Origin: an uncultured Lactobacillus sp.
GTDB lineage: Bacteria; Bacillota; Bacilli; Lactobacillales; Lactobacillaceae
Assembly (NCBI GenBank): GCA_910587695.1
Contig: CAJUNC010000006.1
Span: forward strand, 1 to 64,000
Direction of reading: 5' to 3'
Length of the DNA stretch: 64,000 bases
Positions 34,327 through 42,861 of this stretch are shown here, piece by piece; position 1 is the first letter of the stretch, and each line of letters opens with the position of its first letter. The notes under the pieces are model-generated. The model was not told the DNA's origin and did not search any database. It saw only the letters and a program-made list of their open reading frames with translations. Position numbers and translations under genes: made by a program.

Positions 34327-35463
34327 ATGAAAAAATACAACTTACTAGCAACCTGTGCTGCTGGGATCGAAGCAATTACAGGAAATGAATTAAAGCATCT
34401 AGGCTATCAAGTGGCCGTTGAAAATGGACGAGTTCGCTATCAAGGAACGGCAGAAGATATTATCAATACCAATCTCTGGTTACGCACGGCCGATCGGGTC
34501 AAGATCATCATTGGAGAATTCAAAGCAACGACTTTTGATGAACTTTTTGAAAAGACAAAAGCTTTGCCTTGGGATGAATATTTACCGTTAGATGCTAACT
34601 TCCCAGTTGCTGGAAAATCCCAAAAATCTAAGTTACACAACGTCCCTAGTGTGCAAGCGATCGTAAAAAAAGCGATCGTTGAAAAGCTTTCAGCGGTGTA
34701 TCATCGTCGGTCATTTTTGCCAGAAACAGGGGCTAAATATCCTTTGGAAGTAGCATTGAACAAAGATAAAGTCCTATTGACGTTAGATACGACTGGGAGC
34801 AGTTTGTTCAAACGTGGCTATCGTGTTGGTAAAGGGGGCGCGCCATTGAAAGAAAATATGGCAGCAGCGCTTGTTTTATTGGCACATTGGTATCCAGAAA
34901 AACCTTTTGTCGATCCAGTATGTGGTTCAGGGACTTTACCGATCGAAGCTGCAATGATCGGGCATAATATCGCGCCAGGCTTCAATCGTGATTTTGTTTG
35001 TGAAACATGGGACTGGATGCCGGCTGGCTTGAGTGAAGAATTACGAGCTAAAGCTGAACAAGAAGCCAATTATGATATTGAACTTGATATCTGTGGCTAC
35101 GATATTGATGGTAAGATGATCGAGATCGCTAAGCAAAATGCAATGGAAGCAGGATTATCTCATAGTATCAAGTTCAAACAACTGGCTGTCAAAGATTTTA
35201 AGACTGATAAAGAATACGGCGTGATCGTGGCTAACCCACCATACGGTGAACGTCTTAGCGATGAGGCTGGCGTGCATAAGCTCTATCAAGAAATGGGAGA
35301 TCTTTACCGTCCATTAACGACTTGGAGCAAATATATCTTGACTAGTGACTTAGCTTTTGAACAGTATTACGGGCAAAAGGCGACTAAGCGACGTAAGCTC
35401 TATAATGGTACTTTAAGAACTGATCTATTTCAATATTGGGGACAAAAAAAGCCTCGCAATTAG
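34327..35463 (+). CDS. 23S rRNA guanine-N2 methyltransferase (RlmL/YpsC type)
   Basis: A 378-residue class I RNA methyltransferase with an N-terminal THUMP domain (residues about 1-160) and a UPF0020 methylase domain. SAM-binding and catalytic marks are FVDPVCGSGTLPIEAAM and VIVANPPYGERL (NPPY, N2-guanine type). The start ATG 34327 is set by AGAAAGGAAG; an ATG at 34303 lacks such a site. Its stop overlaps the convergent RNase H-like gene by 4 bases. The exact rRNA target is not evident. Confidence 0.9.
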   Translation: MKKYNLLATCAAGIEAITGNELKHLGYQVAVENGRVRYQGTAEDIINTNLWLRTADRVKIIIGEFKATTFDELFEKTKALPWDEYLPLDANFPVAGKSQKSKLHNVPSVQAIVKKAIVEKLSAVYHRRSFLPETGAKYPLEVALNKDKVLLTLDTTGSSLFKRGYRVGKGGAPLKENMAAALVLLAHWYPEKPFVDPVCGSGTLPIEAAMIGHNIAPGFNRDFVCETWDWMPAGLSEELRAKAEQEANYDIELDICGYDIDGKMIEIAKQNAMEAGLSHSIKFKQLAVKDFKTDKEYGVIVANPPYGERLSDEAGVHKLYQEMGDLYRPLTTWSKYILTSDLAFEQYYGQKATKRRKLYNGTLRTDLFQYWGQKKPRN

Positions 35464-35837
35464 GCTTTTAAGGCTTGTAAAGCGAGGTTATGAGCGCCAG
35501 TGTTTTGTTTGTCAGGGATCCATTGATCGATGACCAGTGGGAATTTTTCTTGTAGTGTGAGTAGTTTTGCCAACTCAGGTGCAAATGACTTACTATAGCG
35601 CTTATCTAAGCTATCGATCACGATCTTACTATCAGAGTGAAAGAAAACATTTTGAGCGCTTGGGAAGTATCGATGCAAATATTCAAAACCTATGATAGCA
35701 GCTTCAAATTCAGCTTGATGATTATTTGAAGCTGTTATCTTTTGTTTGAATTGGTATTGTTTTTGATCAGCGATAACTAAGATCCCAGCTGCACTGTGGG
35801 TTTTGTTTGTTGCGGCATCAGTGTATAATTTTACCAT
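35460..35837 (-). CDS. RNase H-like family protein
   Basis: A 125-residue RNase HI-fold protein. The first three active-site acids are recognisable: Asp in LYTDAATN, Glu in HQAEFEAAIIG and Asp in FHSDSKIV. The fourth position, usually Asp in an AD-x-LA motif, reads GAHNLALQAL here, so activity may be changed or use another residue. This YpeP/YpdQ-like branch is common in Firmicutes and its role is not well defined. It is convergent with the methyltransferase gene and divergent from the EbsA-like gene. Confidence 0.8.
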   Translation of the reverse strand: MVKLYTDAATNKTHSAAGILVIADQKQYQFKQKITASNNHQAEFEAAIIGFEYLHRYFPSAQNVFFHSDSKIVIDSLDKRYSKSFAPELAKLLTLQEKFPLVIDQWIPDKQNTGAHNLALQALKA

Positions 35838-35949
35838 AGAGTGTGCTCTTTTCTTAAATAATTGTTAAATTACCACTTCAATAAACAAGTGGTCTTCTTC
35901 AAATTGTAAAATTAAAAGAGAAGTAGTGCAACGGAAAGGTGTTTTTTCT

Positions 35950-36321
35950 GTGGAACAAAAATTTTATTGTCAACCTGATATTCCTAGTTCGATCACATGT
36001 TGGTCCTATACTTTTATGATCTTTTTATTGAGTTTGTTTTTATGGTTAGAGATCACAGTTTTTCAGATCTGGACCGCAATTTCTTTTGTGATCTTTGTGC
36101 TAGTCACTGCGATTCAATTATGGCGACGCCGATTGGTTATTACAGACCGTGAAGTGAAATTCAAGCGCGTTTTATCTTTAAATGATAAAGTCATTGCTCG
36201 TAGCGATATCAAAGAAGTCGTAGCCACGAAATGCCAATTGAAGATCACTGACCAATATCGGACTTATTCAGTTTTGATGTTACCAAAAAGCAAAGAAAAG
36301 TGTTTGGGGTTATTGAAATAG
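35950..36321 (+). CDS. EbsA-family membrane protein
   Basis: A 123-residue protein with two membrane helices in its first half (YTFMIFLLSLFLWLEITVF and WTAISFVIFVLVTAIQLW), then a small domain with RRLVITDREVKFKRVL. Size, helices and location next to an RNase H-like gene match EbsA proteins of enterococci and lactobacilli, whose function is poorly known. I chose GTG 35950 behind GGAAAGGTG; the GTG at 35926 is also possible but lacks a good site. Confidence 0.65.
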   Translation: MEQKFYCQPDIPSSITCWSYTFMIFLLSLFLWLEITVFQIWTAISFVIFVLVTAIQLWRRRLVITDREVKFKRVLSLNDKVIARSDIKEVVATKCQLKITDQYRTYSVLMLPKSKEKCLGLLK

Positions 36322-36372
36322 TTCGCTTTTTAAGTTGCTTAAATTATATTTATTAGCTTTTTATAAAAAATA

Positions 36373-36401
36373 ATGACAAAAAGCGAAATATGTTTTATAC
36401 T
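36373..36401 (+). promoter_or_regulatory. promoter candidate for fhs
   Basis: ATGACA (36373-36378) and TATACT (36396-36401) with a 17-base spacer. The transcript would carry a leader of about 75 bases. Confidence 0.6.
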
Positions 36402-36444
36402 AGTCTTAAATTCATCAGGAATTAGCTATAAGATACAGGTAAAA

Positions 36445-36484
36445 AGAAAGGAAAAGCTATATCTATCATTTTAGTGATATAGTC
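36445..36484 (+). promoter_or_regulatory. fhs leader hairpin between Shine-Dalgarno and start
   Basis: AAAGGA (36448-36453) lies 31 bases before the GTG start at 36485, too far for normal initiation. CTATATC (36457-36463) pairs perfectly with GATATAG (36476-36482) in between. Folding leaves about 5 unpaired bases between the site and the start, so the hairpin may bring them together. The GGAAAA-CTATAT part resembles the recurring leader element. Confidence 0.5.
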
Positions 36485-38155
36485 GTGAGCGTAAACGTGA
36501 AAGATATTGAAATTGCACAACAAAGTGAGATGTTACCGATCGTTGAGGTCGCTAAAAAAGCTGGTCTAAGTGGATCAGAGATCGAGCAATACGGACAATA
36601 TAAAGCAAAGATCAAATTACCGCTGGCTGACCGCCCAAAAACTAAAGAAAAACTGATCTTAGTAACTGCTGTCAACCCAACGCCGGCTGGTGAAGGAAAG
36701 TCGACCGTTACTGTTGGTCTAGGCGATGCCTTGAGTCTAGCAGGTAAAAAAACAATGATCGCCTTGCGTGAGCCATCCTTAGGTCCTGTGATGGGGATGA
36801 AAGGTGGTGCAACTGGCGGAGGATATTCTCAAGTAGTCCCAATGGAAGACATCAATTTACATTTCACCGGTGATATGCATGCCTTGACGACTGCCAATAA
36901 TACTTTAGCGGCTTTGATCGATAATCATATCTATCAAGGTAACAAACTAGGTATCGATCAGCGTCGGGTGATCTGGAAACGCGTATTGGATATCAATGAT
37001 CGTGCCTTGCGACATGTAGTCATCGGGCTTGGTGGTGTAGTCCAAGGGATCCCACGTGAAGACGGTTTTGATATTACGGTGGCTTCAGAAATGATGGCGA
37101 TCTTGTGTCTAGCAAAAGATATCGCTGATCTAAAGAAACGTTTAGGACAGATCGTGATCGGCTATACTTTTACCAAGGAGCCAGTGACAGTTGACGACTT
37201 AGACGTAACAGGTGCGATCGCCTTGTTATTAAAGGATGCCTTAAAGCCAAATCTAGTTCAAACCTTAGCGCATACACCAGCGATCATTCATGGTGGACCA
37301 TTTGCTAATATCGCACATGGATGTAACAGTGTGTTGGCAACTAAGACAGCTTTGCAGTTAGCTGACTATACGATCACTGAAGCTGGTTTTGGAGCTGATC
37401 TTGGGGCTGAAAAATTCTTGGACATCAAAGTACCCCAGTTAGGCAAAGCACCGAATACGATCGTGATCGTGGCTACAGTTCGTACTTTAAAGATGAATGG
37501 TGGCGTGGCAAAAGATCAACTTGATCATGAAGATCTAGTAGCTTTAGAAAAAGGCTTTGTTAATTTGAAGCGTCATATTCAAAGTATGAAACAATATGAT
37601 ATTCCCGTAGTTGTTGCGATCAATAAGTTTACAGCTGATACTTCGGCTGAACTAGACATGTTAGTTGAGCTTTGTGCTAAGGAAGGTACTACCGCTGTTG
37701 TTGCCGATGTGTGGGCTAAGGGTGGTCTTGGTGCAAAAGAATTAGCTCAAGTTGTGATCGCTAGCTGTGATCAAGCTACTGCACCTAAACGCTTGTATGC
37801 GTCTGATGATAGTGTTGAAGACAAGATCAAACAGATCGTAACTAAGATCTATGGTGGTAAAGATGTTGAATTCAGTCCGAAAGCTTTACGCCAATTAAGT
37901 GAGTTCAAAACGCTTGGTTGGGACAAATTACCTGTATGTATGGCTAAAACACAGTATTCACTTTCTGACGATCCTAAATTACTTGGGGCACCGACTGATT
38001 TTACGATCCATGTTCGTGAATTTGTGCCTAAATTAGGGGCAGGGTTTATCGTTGCTTTGACCGGTAATGTTTTAACAATGCCTGGTCTACCAAAAGTTCC
38101 AGCTGCGATGGGAATGGATCTAGCAGATGATGGTACGGTCACGGGATTATACTAA
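36485..38155 (+). CDS. fhs: formate--tetrahydrofolate ligase
   Basis: ATP-dependent formation of 10-formyltetrahydrofolate for purine and formyl-Met synthesis. The 556-residue length is normal. Marks include the ATP loop TPAGEGKSTVTVGL, EPSLGPVMGMKGGATGGGYSQV, and FTGDMHALTTANNTLAALIDNH. The start is GTG 36485, set only through the hairpin arrangement described for the leader; the GTG at 36497 is an alternative with no better site. A tandem hairpin terminator follows. Confidence 0.96.
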   Translation: MSVNVKDIEIAQQSEMLPIVEVAKKAGLSGSEIEQYGQYKAKIKLPLADRPKTKEKLILVTAVNPTPAGEGKSTVTVGLGDALSLAGKKTMIALREPSLGPVMGMKGGATGGGYSQVVPMEDINLHFTGDMHALTTANNTLAALIDNHIYQGNKLGIDQRRVIWKRVLDINDRALRHVVIGLGGVVQGIPREDGFDITVASEMMAILCLAKDIADLKKRLGQIVIGYTFTKEPVTVDDLDVTGAIALLLKDALKPNLVQTLAHTPAIIHGGPFANIAHGCNSVLATKTALQLADYTITEAGFGADLGAEKFLDIKVPQLGKAPNTIVIVATVRTLKMNGGVAKDQLDHEDLVALEKGFVNLKRHIQSMKQYDIPVVVAINKFTADTSAELDMLVELCAKEGTTAVVADVWAKGGLGAKELAQVVIASCDQATAPKRLYASDDSVEDKIKQIVTKIYGGKDVEFSPKALRQLSEFKTLGWDKLPVCMAKTQYSLSDDPKLLGAPTDFTIHVREFVPKLGAGFIVALTGNVLTMPGLPKVPAAMGMDLADDGTVTGLY

Positions 38156-38181
38156 GACTGTTTCTGATTTTTTTAAATTGT

Positions 38182-38234
38182 AGGCTGATAGGTCAGATCA
38201 GCCTTAAAAGGCATCAGCAGTGGTGCCTTTTTTG
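38182..38234 (+). terminator. terminator after fhs
   Basis: A first hairpin AGGCTGAT/ATCAGCCT (38182-38204) is followed by AAAGGCA/TGCCTTT (38207-38230) and a T-run. Confidence 0.8.
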
Positions 38235-38311
38235 TTTGAGTAATTGTCTAACAACGATTTTTACGTTAAGATTGAAATGAAAGGTTTTTAAGTCATTAGT
38301 TTAGAAGGGTT

Positions 38312-38770
38312 ATGGATCGGATGACGTTATATATTTGTTTAATGGTCGCGGTAGTTTTATCCGACCAGTTGTTGAAATTTTATATTCAGCAAAATGTTCC
38401 ACTTAATGTTAGCTATGAAGTTATTCCAGGTGTCCTATCGATCGGGCATGTGCGAAATTTTGGAGCGGCTTGGAGCATGTGGTTAGGCCAAAGATGGTTA
38501 CTAAGTATTATTTCACTTATAGCTTTAGTGATCTTTGGCTATTATTTTAAGAAATTGCACCATAACTGGGGCTATGGACTAGGCTTTTCACTGTTGATCG
38601 GTGGAACGCTTGGAAATTTACTTGATCGTCTTTTCTCTGGGTATGTGGTCGATATGTTTGAATTGGATCTTATCAATTTTCCAGTCTTCAACATTGCTGA
38701 TTGCGCCTTGACTTTAGGTGTGATCGTAGTTTTGATCACGATGCTAAAAGATGATGAAGGGATAATTTAA
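38312..38770 (+). CDS. lspA: lipoprotein signal peptidase
   Basis: Cleaves the signal peptide of prolipoproteins. A 152-residue protein with four membrane helices. Catalytic aspartates lie in GNLLDRLFSGYVVDMF and FNIADCALTLG, with the conserved VRNFGAAWS stretch around residue 50. ATG 38312 is preceded by GAAGGGTT. It is followed 25 bases later by an RluD-type gene, the usual Firmicute pair before pyrR. Confidence 0.95.
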   Translation: MDRMTLYICLMVAVVLSDQLLKFYIQQNVPLNVSYEVIPGVLSIGHVRNFGAAWSMWLGQRWLLSIISLIALVIFGYYFKKLHHNWGYGLGFSLLIGGTLGNLLDRLFSGYVVDMFELDLINFPVFNIADCALTLGVIVVLITMLKDDEGII

Positions 38771-38795
38771 ATCTATAAAGAAGGATGATAATGAA

Positions 38796-39701
38796 TTGGT
38801 AGAAGCAACGATCACAACGCAAACGGGACGGTTAGATAAAGTTTTAACGACGATCTTTCCGCAGTATTCGCGATCCCAGATCCAACAATTATTGGAGCAG
38901 GGCAATATTTTAGTCAATGAGACCCTACAAAAGGGGAAATACAAGGTCAAAGAAGGCGATAAGATCAGTTTGACCGAACCAGCGATCAAAGAGCTTGCAG
39001 TCGAACCTGAAAATATCGCTTTAGATATCGTTTATGAAGATGATGACGTGATCGTGATCAATAAGCCACAGGGAATGGTCGTTCATCCAGCACCTGGACA
39101 TGAACACCATACATTAGTCAATGCTTTGTTATATCATTGCCCACTTTCAACGATCAATGGGACCTATCGGCCAGGGATCGTGCACCGGATCGACAAAGAT
39201 ACTTCAGGGCTCTTGATGGTTGCTAAAAATGATCAGGCTCATCGCAGTTTGGCTAAGCAATTAAAAGATAAAACTAATTTACGCGAATATGTCGCTCTTG
39301 TTCACGGACGGATCAAAGAAGATTCTGGGACGATCAAAGCTCCGCTTGCACGCAGCCCTAAGGATCGTAAAAAACAAGCTGTCGTTTCTGGTGGGAGAGA
39401 TGCAGTGACGCATTTTAAAGTCTTGAAACGTTATCAAGATTATACCTTGGTAAGTTGTCGCTTAGAAACTGGTCGGACCCACCAGATACGTGTGCATATG
39501 AAATATATCGGTCATCCGTTAGTTGGTGACCAGATCTATGGACCAAAGAAGACTTTGAAGGGTAATGGACAGTTTTTGCATGCGGCTAAATTAGGATTTA
39601 TCCATCCCAAAACGGGTGAATTTTTGGCTTTTGAAGCTCCACTGCCAGAAATTTTTGAAAATCAACTGGCATATCTTGACAAAACAAATGAAATCAAGTA
39701 G
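38796..39701 (+). CDS. rluD: RluD-type pseudouridine synthase
   Basis: Isomerises uridines in 23S rRNA. The 301-residue product begins with an S4 RNA-binding domain (residues 10-70, RLDKVLTTIFPQYSRSQIQQL), then the RluA/RluD catalytic domain with GIVHRIDKDTSGLLMVAK carrying the catalytic Asp, and GRTHQIRVHMKYIGHPLVGD. It starts at TTG 38796, 10 bases after AAGGA; an ATG at 38791 is out of frame. It lies next to lspA as in Bacillus (ylyB). Its exact uridine targets are not shown. Confidence 0.92.
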   Translation: MVEATITTQTGRLDKVLTTIFPQYSRSQIQQLLEQGNILVNETLQKGKYKVKEGDKISLTEPAIKELAVEPENIALDIVYEDDDVIVINKPQGMVVHPAPGHEHHTLVNALLYHCPLSTINGTYRPGIVHRIDKDTSGLLMVAKNDQAHRSLAKQLKDKTNLREYVALVHGRIKEDSGTIKAPLARSPKDRKKQAVVSGGRDAVTHFKVLKRYQDYTLVSCRLETGRTHQIRVHMKYIGHPLVGDQIYGPKKTLKGNGQFLHAAKLGFIHPKTGEFLAFEAPLPEIFENQLAYLDKTNEIK

Positions 39702-39719
39702 ATTATAAATAAATAAGTG

Positions 39720-39838
39720 AGTCCTTTAAGGATAGTCCAGAGAGGCTAGCAAGGTACGATTCGATATACCCACGCTATCAGTGGGTCTGTTTAGCGCTAG
39801 TCTTGAAGTGTATTCTTTGAGGCTGGCGTTTTTTTAAT
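39720..39838 (+). promoter_or_regulatory. PyrR-responsive attenuator upstream of pyrR
   Basis: The PyrR-binding loop reads TCCAGAGAGGCT...AAGG at about 39735-39754, matching the known anti-antiterminator consensus. The terminator stem CGCTAGTCTT/GAGGCTGGCG (39794-39832) with seven T follows. When UMP-bound PyrR holds the anti-antiterminator, the terminator forms and transcription of pyrR stops. Confidence 0.9.
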
Positions 39839-39858
39839 ATCCTAGGGAGGTTTTTACT

Positions 39859-40401
39859 TTGGCAAAAGAAGTGAGCGATGCAATTACGATGAAACGAGCA
39901 TTAACACGGATGACTTATGAGATCATTGAAAAGAATAAAGGGGTAGACGGGATCGTTTTAGTCGGGATCAAGACCCGCGGCATTTATTTAGCTAAACGGA
40001 TCGCAGCGCGCTTGCAACAATTAGAGGATGTAACGATCCCGGTAGGCGAATTAGACATTTCCTTATATCGTGATGATGTCCATCATGATCCTAAAGCCAA
40101 GCATGAACCGATCGTAAAAAGTAGTCAGATCGGATTTGATATCAATGACAAACATGTGATCTTAGTTGACGATGTGTTATTTACTGGACGAACGATCCGC
40201 GCGGCTTTAGACGCTTTGATGGATCAGGGACGACCAAAGACGATCAACTTAGCGATCTTAGTCGATCGGGGTCATCGCGAATTGCCGATCCGTGCAGATT
40301 TCGTTGGTAAAAATATCCCGACCTCATTAAATGAAGAAGTTTCTGTTTATGTCGAAGAGATAGATGGCAAAGATGGGATCGAATTAAAGACAATCAAATA
40401 A
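39859..40401 (+). CDS. pyrR: pyr operon regulator / uracil phosphoribosyltransferase
   Basis: Binds pyr leader RNAs when UMP is abundant and causes termination. The 180-residue product has the PRPP-binding loop VILVDDVLFTGRTIRAALDAL, KTRGIYLAKRIA, and GELDISLYRDD, all typical of PyrR. The start is TTG 39859, 8 bases after GGGAGG. It regulates its own leader and that of the permease downstream. Confidence 0.96.
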   Translation: MAKEVSDAITMKRALTRMTYEIIEKNKGVDGIVLVGIKTRGIYLAKRIAARLQQLEDVTIPVGELDISLYRDDVHHDPKAKHEPIVKSSQIGFDINDKHVILVDDVLFTGRTIRAALDALMDQGRPKTINLAILVDRGHRELPIRADFVGKNIPTSLNEEVSVYVEEIDGKDGIELKTIK

Positions 40402-40409
40402 ATTAACCA

Positions 40410-40511
40410 TTTTAATTGACTCCAGAGAGGGCAAAAAAGGTTGATAGGCTTAAGACAGTACGGATTAAGTCTACCTTTTAGAGCCCGAAATGTAATATTT
40501 CGGGCTTTTTT
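40410..40511 (+). promoter_or_regulatory. PyrR-responsive attenuator upstream of the uracil permease
   Basis: A second PyrR site, ACTCCAGAGAGGGC...AAGG at 40419-40440, precedes a terminator GCCCGAAA/ATTTCGGGC with a T-run (40482-40511). It lies between pyrR and pyrP. Confidence 0.9.
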
Positions 40512-40539
40512 CTTAGCAAAATAGAACGGAGATTATTTT

Positions 40540-41820
40540 ATGTCAGAAAAAGAAGTTTTTAGAAATAAAGATGCACTATTAGATATCAACGATAAGCCTA
40601 GTTTTCCGCATTGGTTAGTCTTATCGATCCAGCATCTCTTTACGATGTTTGGAGCTACTGTGCTCGTACCGTTACTGATCGGTTTGAATCCAAGTATCGC
40701 GCTCTTTTGTTCCGGTGTCGGGACGATCGTATACTTACTGTGCACAAAAGCTAAGATACCAGCTTATCTAGGTTCGAGTTTTGCTTTTATCATGACGATG
40801 CAAGTTTTGATGAAAAATTACGGCTATCCCGCTGTCGGTCAAGGAGCTATCGCAGCCGGAGCAGTTTACGTGATCGTTTCTTTGATCGTTGGTAAATTTG
40901 GTTCGAGTTGGGTCGATAAATTATTGCCACCTGTTGTTGTAGGGCCGATCATCATCGTTATCGGGTTATCCCTTGCCACGACGGCGGCTAATGATGCGAT
41001 GTTGAACAATTCGAATTACGATCTGAGATTTTTCAGTGTTGCGATCTTTACCTTGTTACTGACGATCGGTTTTAACATCTTCTTACGCGGTTTTCCAAGT
41101 ATGATCCCCGTTTTGCTTGGAATCATCGGTGGATATATCTTTGCTGTTATGATGGGGATCGTGGATCTTACAGCCGTTGCTAAAGCTAAATGGTTCACAT
41201 TACCAGCGTTTGACGTAATGTTTATCAATTATGACTTTAAATGGTATCCTGCAGCGATCTTGGGGATGGCACCGATCGCTTTTGTGACGATGACTGAGCA
41301 TATGGGACATATCATGGTCTTGAATAAATTGACTAAGCGCAATTTCTTCAAAGATCCAGGTTTGAATAGAACTCTACTTGGCGATGGTTTTTCAAGTATT
41401 ATCGCTGGTTTTGCTGGTGGTCCTCCAACCACTTCTTATGGTGAAAATATTGGTGTTTTAGCCATGTCAAAGGTCCACTCAGTTTGGGTGATCGGAGGTG
41501 CAGCCTTCTTTGCGATCATCTTTAGTTTTTGTGGTAAGATCTCAGCCTTGATCCAATCGATCCCAAGTCCAGTCATCGGTGGGATCTCATTTCTACTCTT
41601 TGGGATGATCGCTTCCAATGGTTTACAGATCTTAGTTGATAACAAAGTAAATTATGCGTTGAAGCGCAATTTAGTGATCACTTCAGTCATCTTGGTCGTG
41701 GGTGTTGGTGGAACATATCTTCAATTAGGAAATTTCCAATTGACAAGTATTGCTTTAGCAACGATCTTTGGGATCGGTCTGAACTTGATCTTACCAAAAT
41801 ACGCTTTTAGTGAACGATAA
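40540..41820 (+). CDS. pyrP: uracil permease (NCS2 family)
   Basis: Imports uracil by proton symport. A 426-residue membrane protein of the UraA family, with about 14 membrane segments. Marks are HWLVLSIQHLFTMFGATVLVP at the N-terminus, the FVTMTEHMGHIMV segment and FAGGPPTTSYGENIGVLA, which carry the substrate-binding Glu residues. Placement behind a PyrR attenuator supports the uracil assignment. No terminator is visible between it and pyrB. Confidence 0.95.
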   Translation: MSEKEVFRNKDALLDINDKPSFPHWLVLSIQHLFTMFGATVLVPLLIGLNPSIALFCSGVGTIVYLLCTKAKIPAYLGSSFAFIMTMQVLMKNYGYPAVGQGAIAAGAVYVIVSLIVGKFGSSWVDKLLPPVVVGPIIIVIGLSLATTAANDAMLNNSNYDLRFFSVAIFTLLLTIGFNIFLRGFPSMIPVLLGIIGGYIFAVMMGIVDLTAVAKAKWFTLPAFDVMFINYDFKWYPAAILGMAPIAFVTMTEHMGHIMVLNKLTKRNFFKDPGLNRTLLGDGFSSIIAGFAGGPPTTSYGENIGVLAMSKVHSVWVIGGAAFFAIIFSFCGKISALIQSIPSPVIGGISFLLFGMIASNGLQILVDNKVNYALKRNLVITSVILVVGVGGTYLQLGNFQLTSIALATIFGIGLNLILPKYAFSER

Positions 41821-41826
41821 AAAATA

Positions 41827-41928
41827 ATCAGTGGAAAGTAAAATGTGGGACTGATATTTGCCAGCAATCTAAGAAAGGAAAACTATAGCACTTTCTGATA
41901 ACCACATGATCTATAGCCAAAAAGAGCC
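41827..41928 (+). promoter_or_regulatory. recurring leader element, copy C (upstream of pyrB)
   Basis: The upstream motif at 41827-41855 reads ATCAGTGGAAAGTAAAATG with a closing ACTGAT, a close variant of copies A and B. AGAAAG/CTTTCT (41872-41896) encloses the loop CTATAG (41883-41888), which can pair with CTATAG at 41911-41916 to form a pseudoknot 12 bases before the pyrB ATG. No PyrR-binding loop is visible here. Confidence 0.55.
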
Positions 41929-42861
41929 ATGCAACATTTTGTAACAGTCGATGATTTAGATGAAAAACAAGTTTTAGCGTTGATCAAACGCGCTCGATAT
42001 TTCAAACAAGGGGGACGTCCAAACCATGATCTAAGTGATGTTTATTGTGTCAATATGTTCTTTGAAGATTCGACTAGGACGCATACGAGTTTTGAAATGG
42101 CTGAACGGAAATTAGGTTTGAATGTTTTGCAATTCGATCCTAAGCAAAGCTCGGTCAATAAGGGAGAGACTTTATATGATACATTGTTGACGATGGATGC
42201 TTTAGGTGTTGAACTAGCTGTGATCAGGCATTCCCAAAATGAATATTATGCACCATTGATCAAGCCAGATGCTGGAAAAACACTAGATATCGGGATCATC
42301 AATGGCGGGGATGGAAGTGGTCAGCATCCTTCGCAATGCCTGCTAGATATGTTGACGATCTACGAGCAATTTGGAAAATTTGCGGGCTTAAAGGTGGCGA
42401 TCGTTGGCGATCTGACCAATTCTAGGGTCGCCAAGAGTAATATGGAGTTATTGCATAAATTAGGTGCGACCGTATATTTCTCGGGGCCAAGTTATTGGTA
42501 TGATGAAGCATTTGAAGAATACGGCACTTATCGCCCATTAGATGAATTAGTCGCAAAAGTCGATGTCTTGATGCTTTTAAGAGTTCAACACGAACGCCAT
42601 GGCGCTATTGAGGAGCAAGCTTTTTCAAAGGAGAGTTATCATCAAAAATACGGTTTAACGACTAAACGCTATGCTAAATTAAAAGATGATGCGATCGTTA
42701 TGCATCCCGGACCGATCAATCGAGATGTTGAGTTTGCCAGTAGCTTAGTTGAGGCAGAAAAATCAAGGTTTAAGGCACAGATGCAAAATGGTGTGTTTAT
42801 GCGGATGGCAATGTTAGAAAAAGTGATCGAAGGCCGCGAGCTAGGAGGAAAAGTAAAATGA
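41929..42861 (+). CDS. pyrB: aspartate carbamoyltransferase catalytic subunit
   Basis: Condenses carbamoyl phosphate with aspartate in the second step of UMP synthesis. A 310-residue product with the carbamoyl phosphate loop FFEDSTRTHTSFEMAERK, SQHPSQ-like GSGQHPSQCLLD, and HPGPINRDVE. No regulatory subunit gene (pyrI) is present, as usual in Firmicutes. AAAGAG lies 5 bases before the ATG. It overlaps pyrC by 4 bases. Confidence 0.97.
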   Translation: MQHFVTVDDLDEKQVLALIKRARYFKQGGRPNHDLSDVYCVNMFFEDSTRTHTSFEMAERKLGLNVLQFDPKQSSVNKGETLYDTLLTMDALGVELAVIRHSQNEYYAPLIKPDAGKTLDIGIINGGDGSGQHPSQCLLDMLTIYEQFGKFAGLKVAIVGDLTNSRVAKSNMELLHKLGATVYFSGPSYWYDEAFEEYGTYRPLDELVAKVDVLMLLRVQHERHGAIEEQAFSKESYHQKYGLTTKRYAKLKDDAIVMHPGPINRDVEFASSLVEAEKSRFKAQMQNGVFMRMAMLEKVIEGRELGGKVK

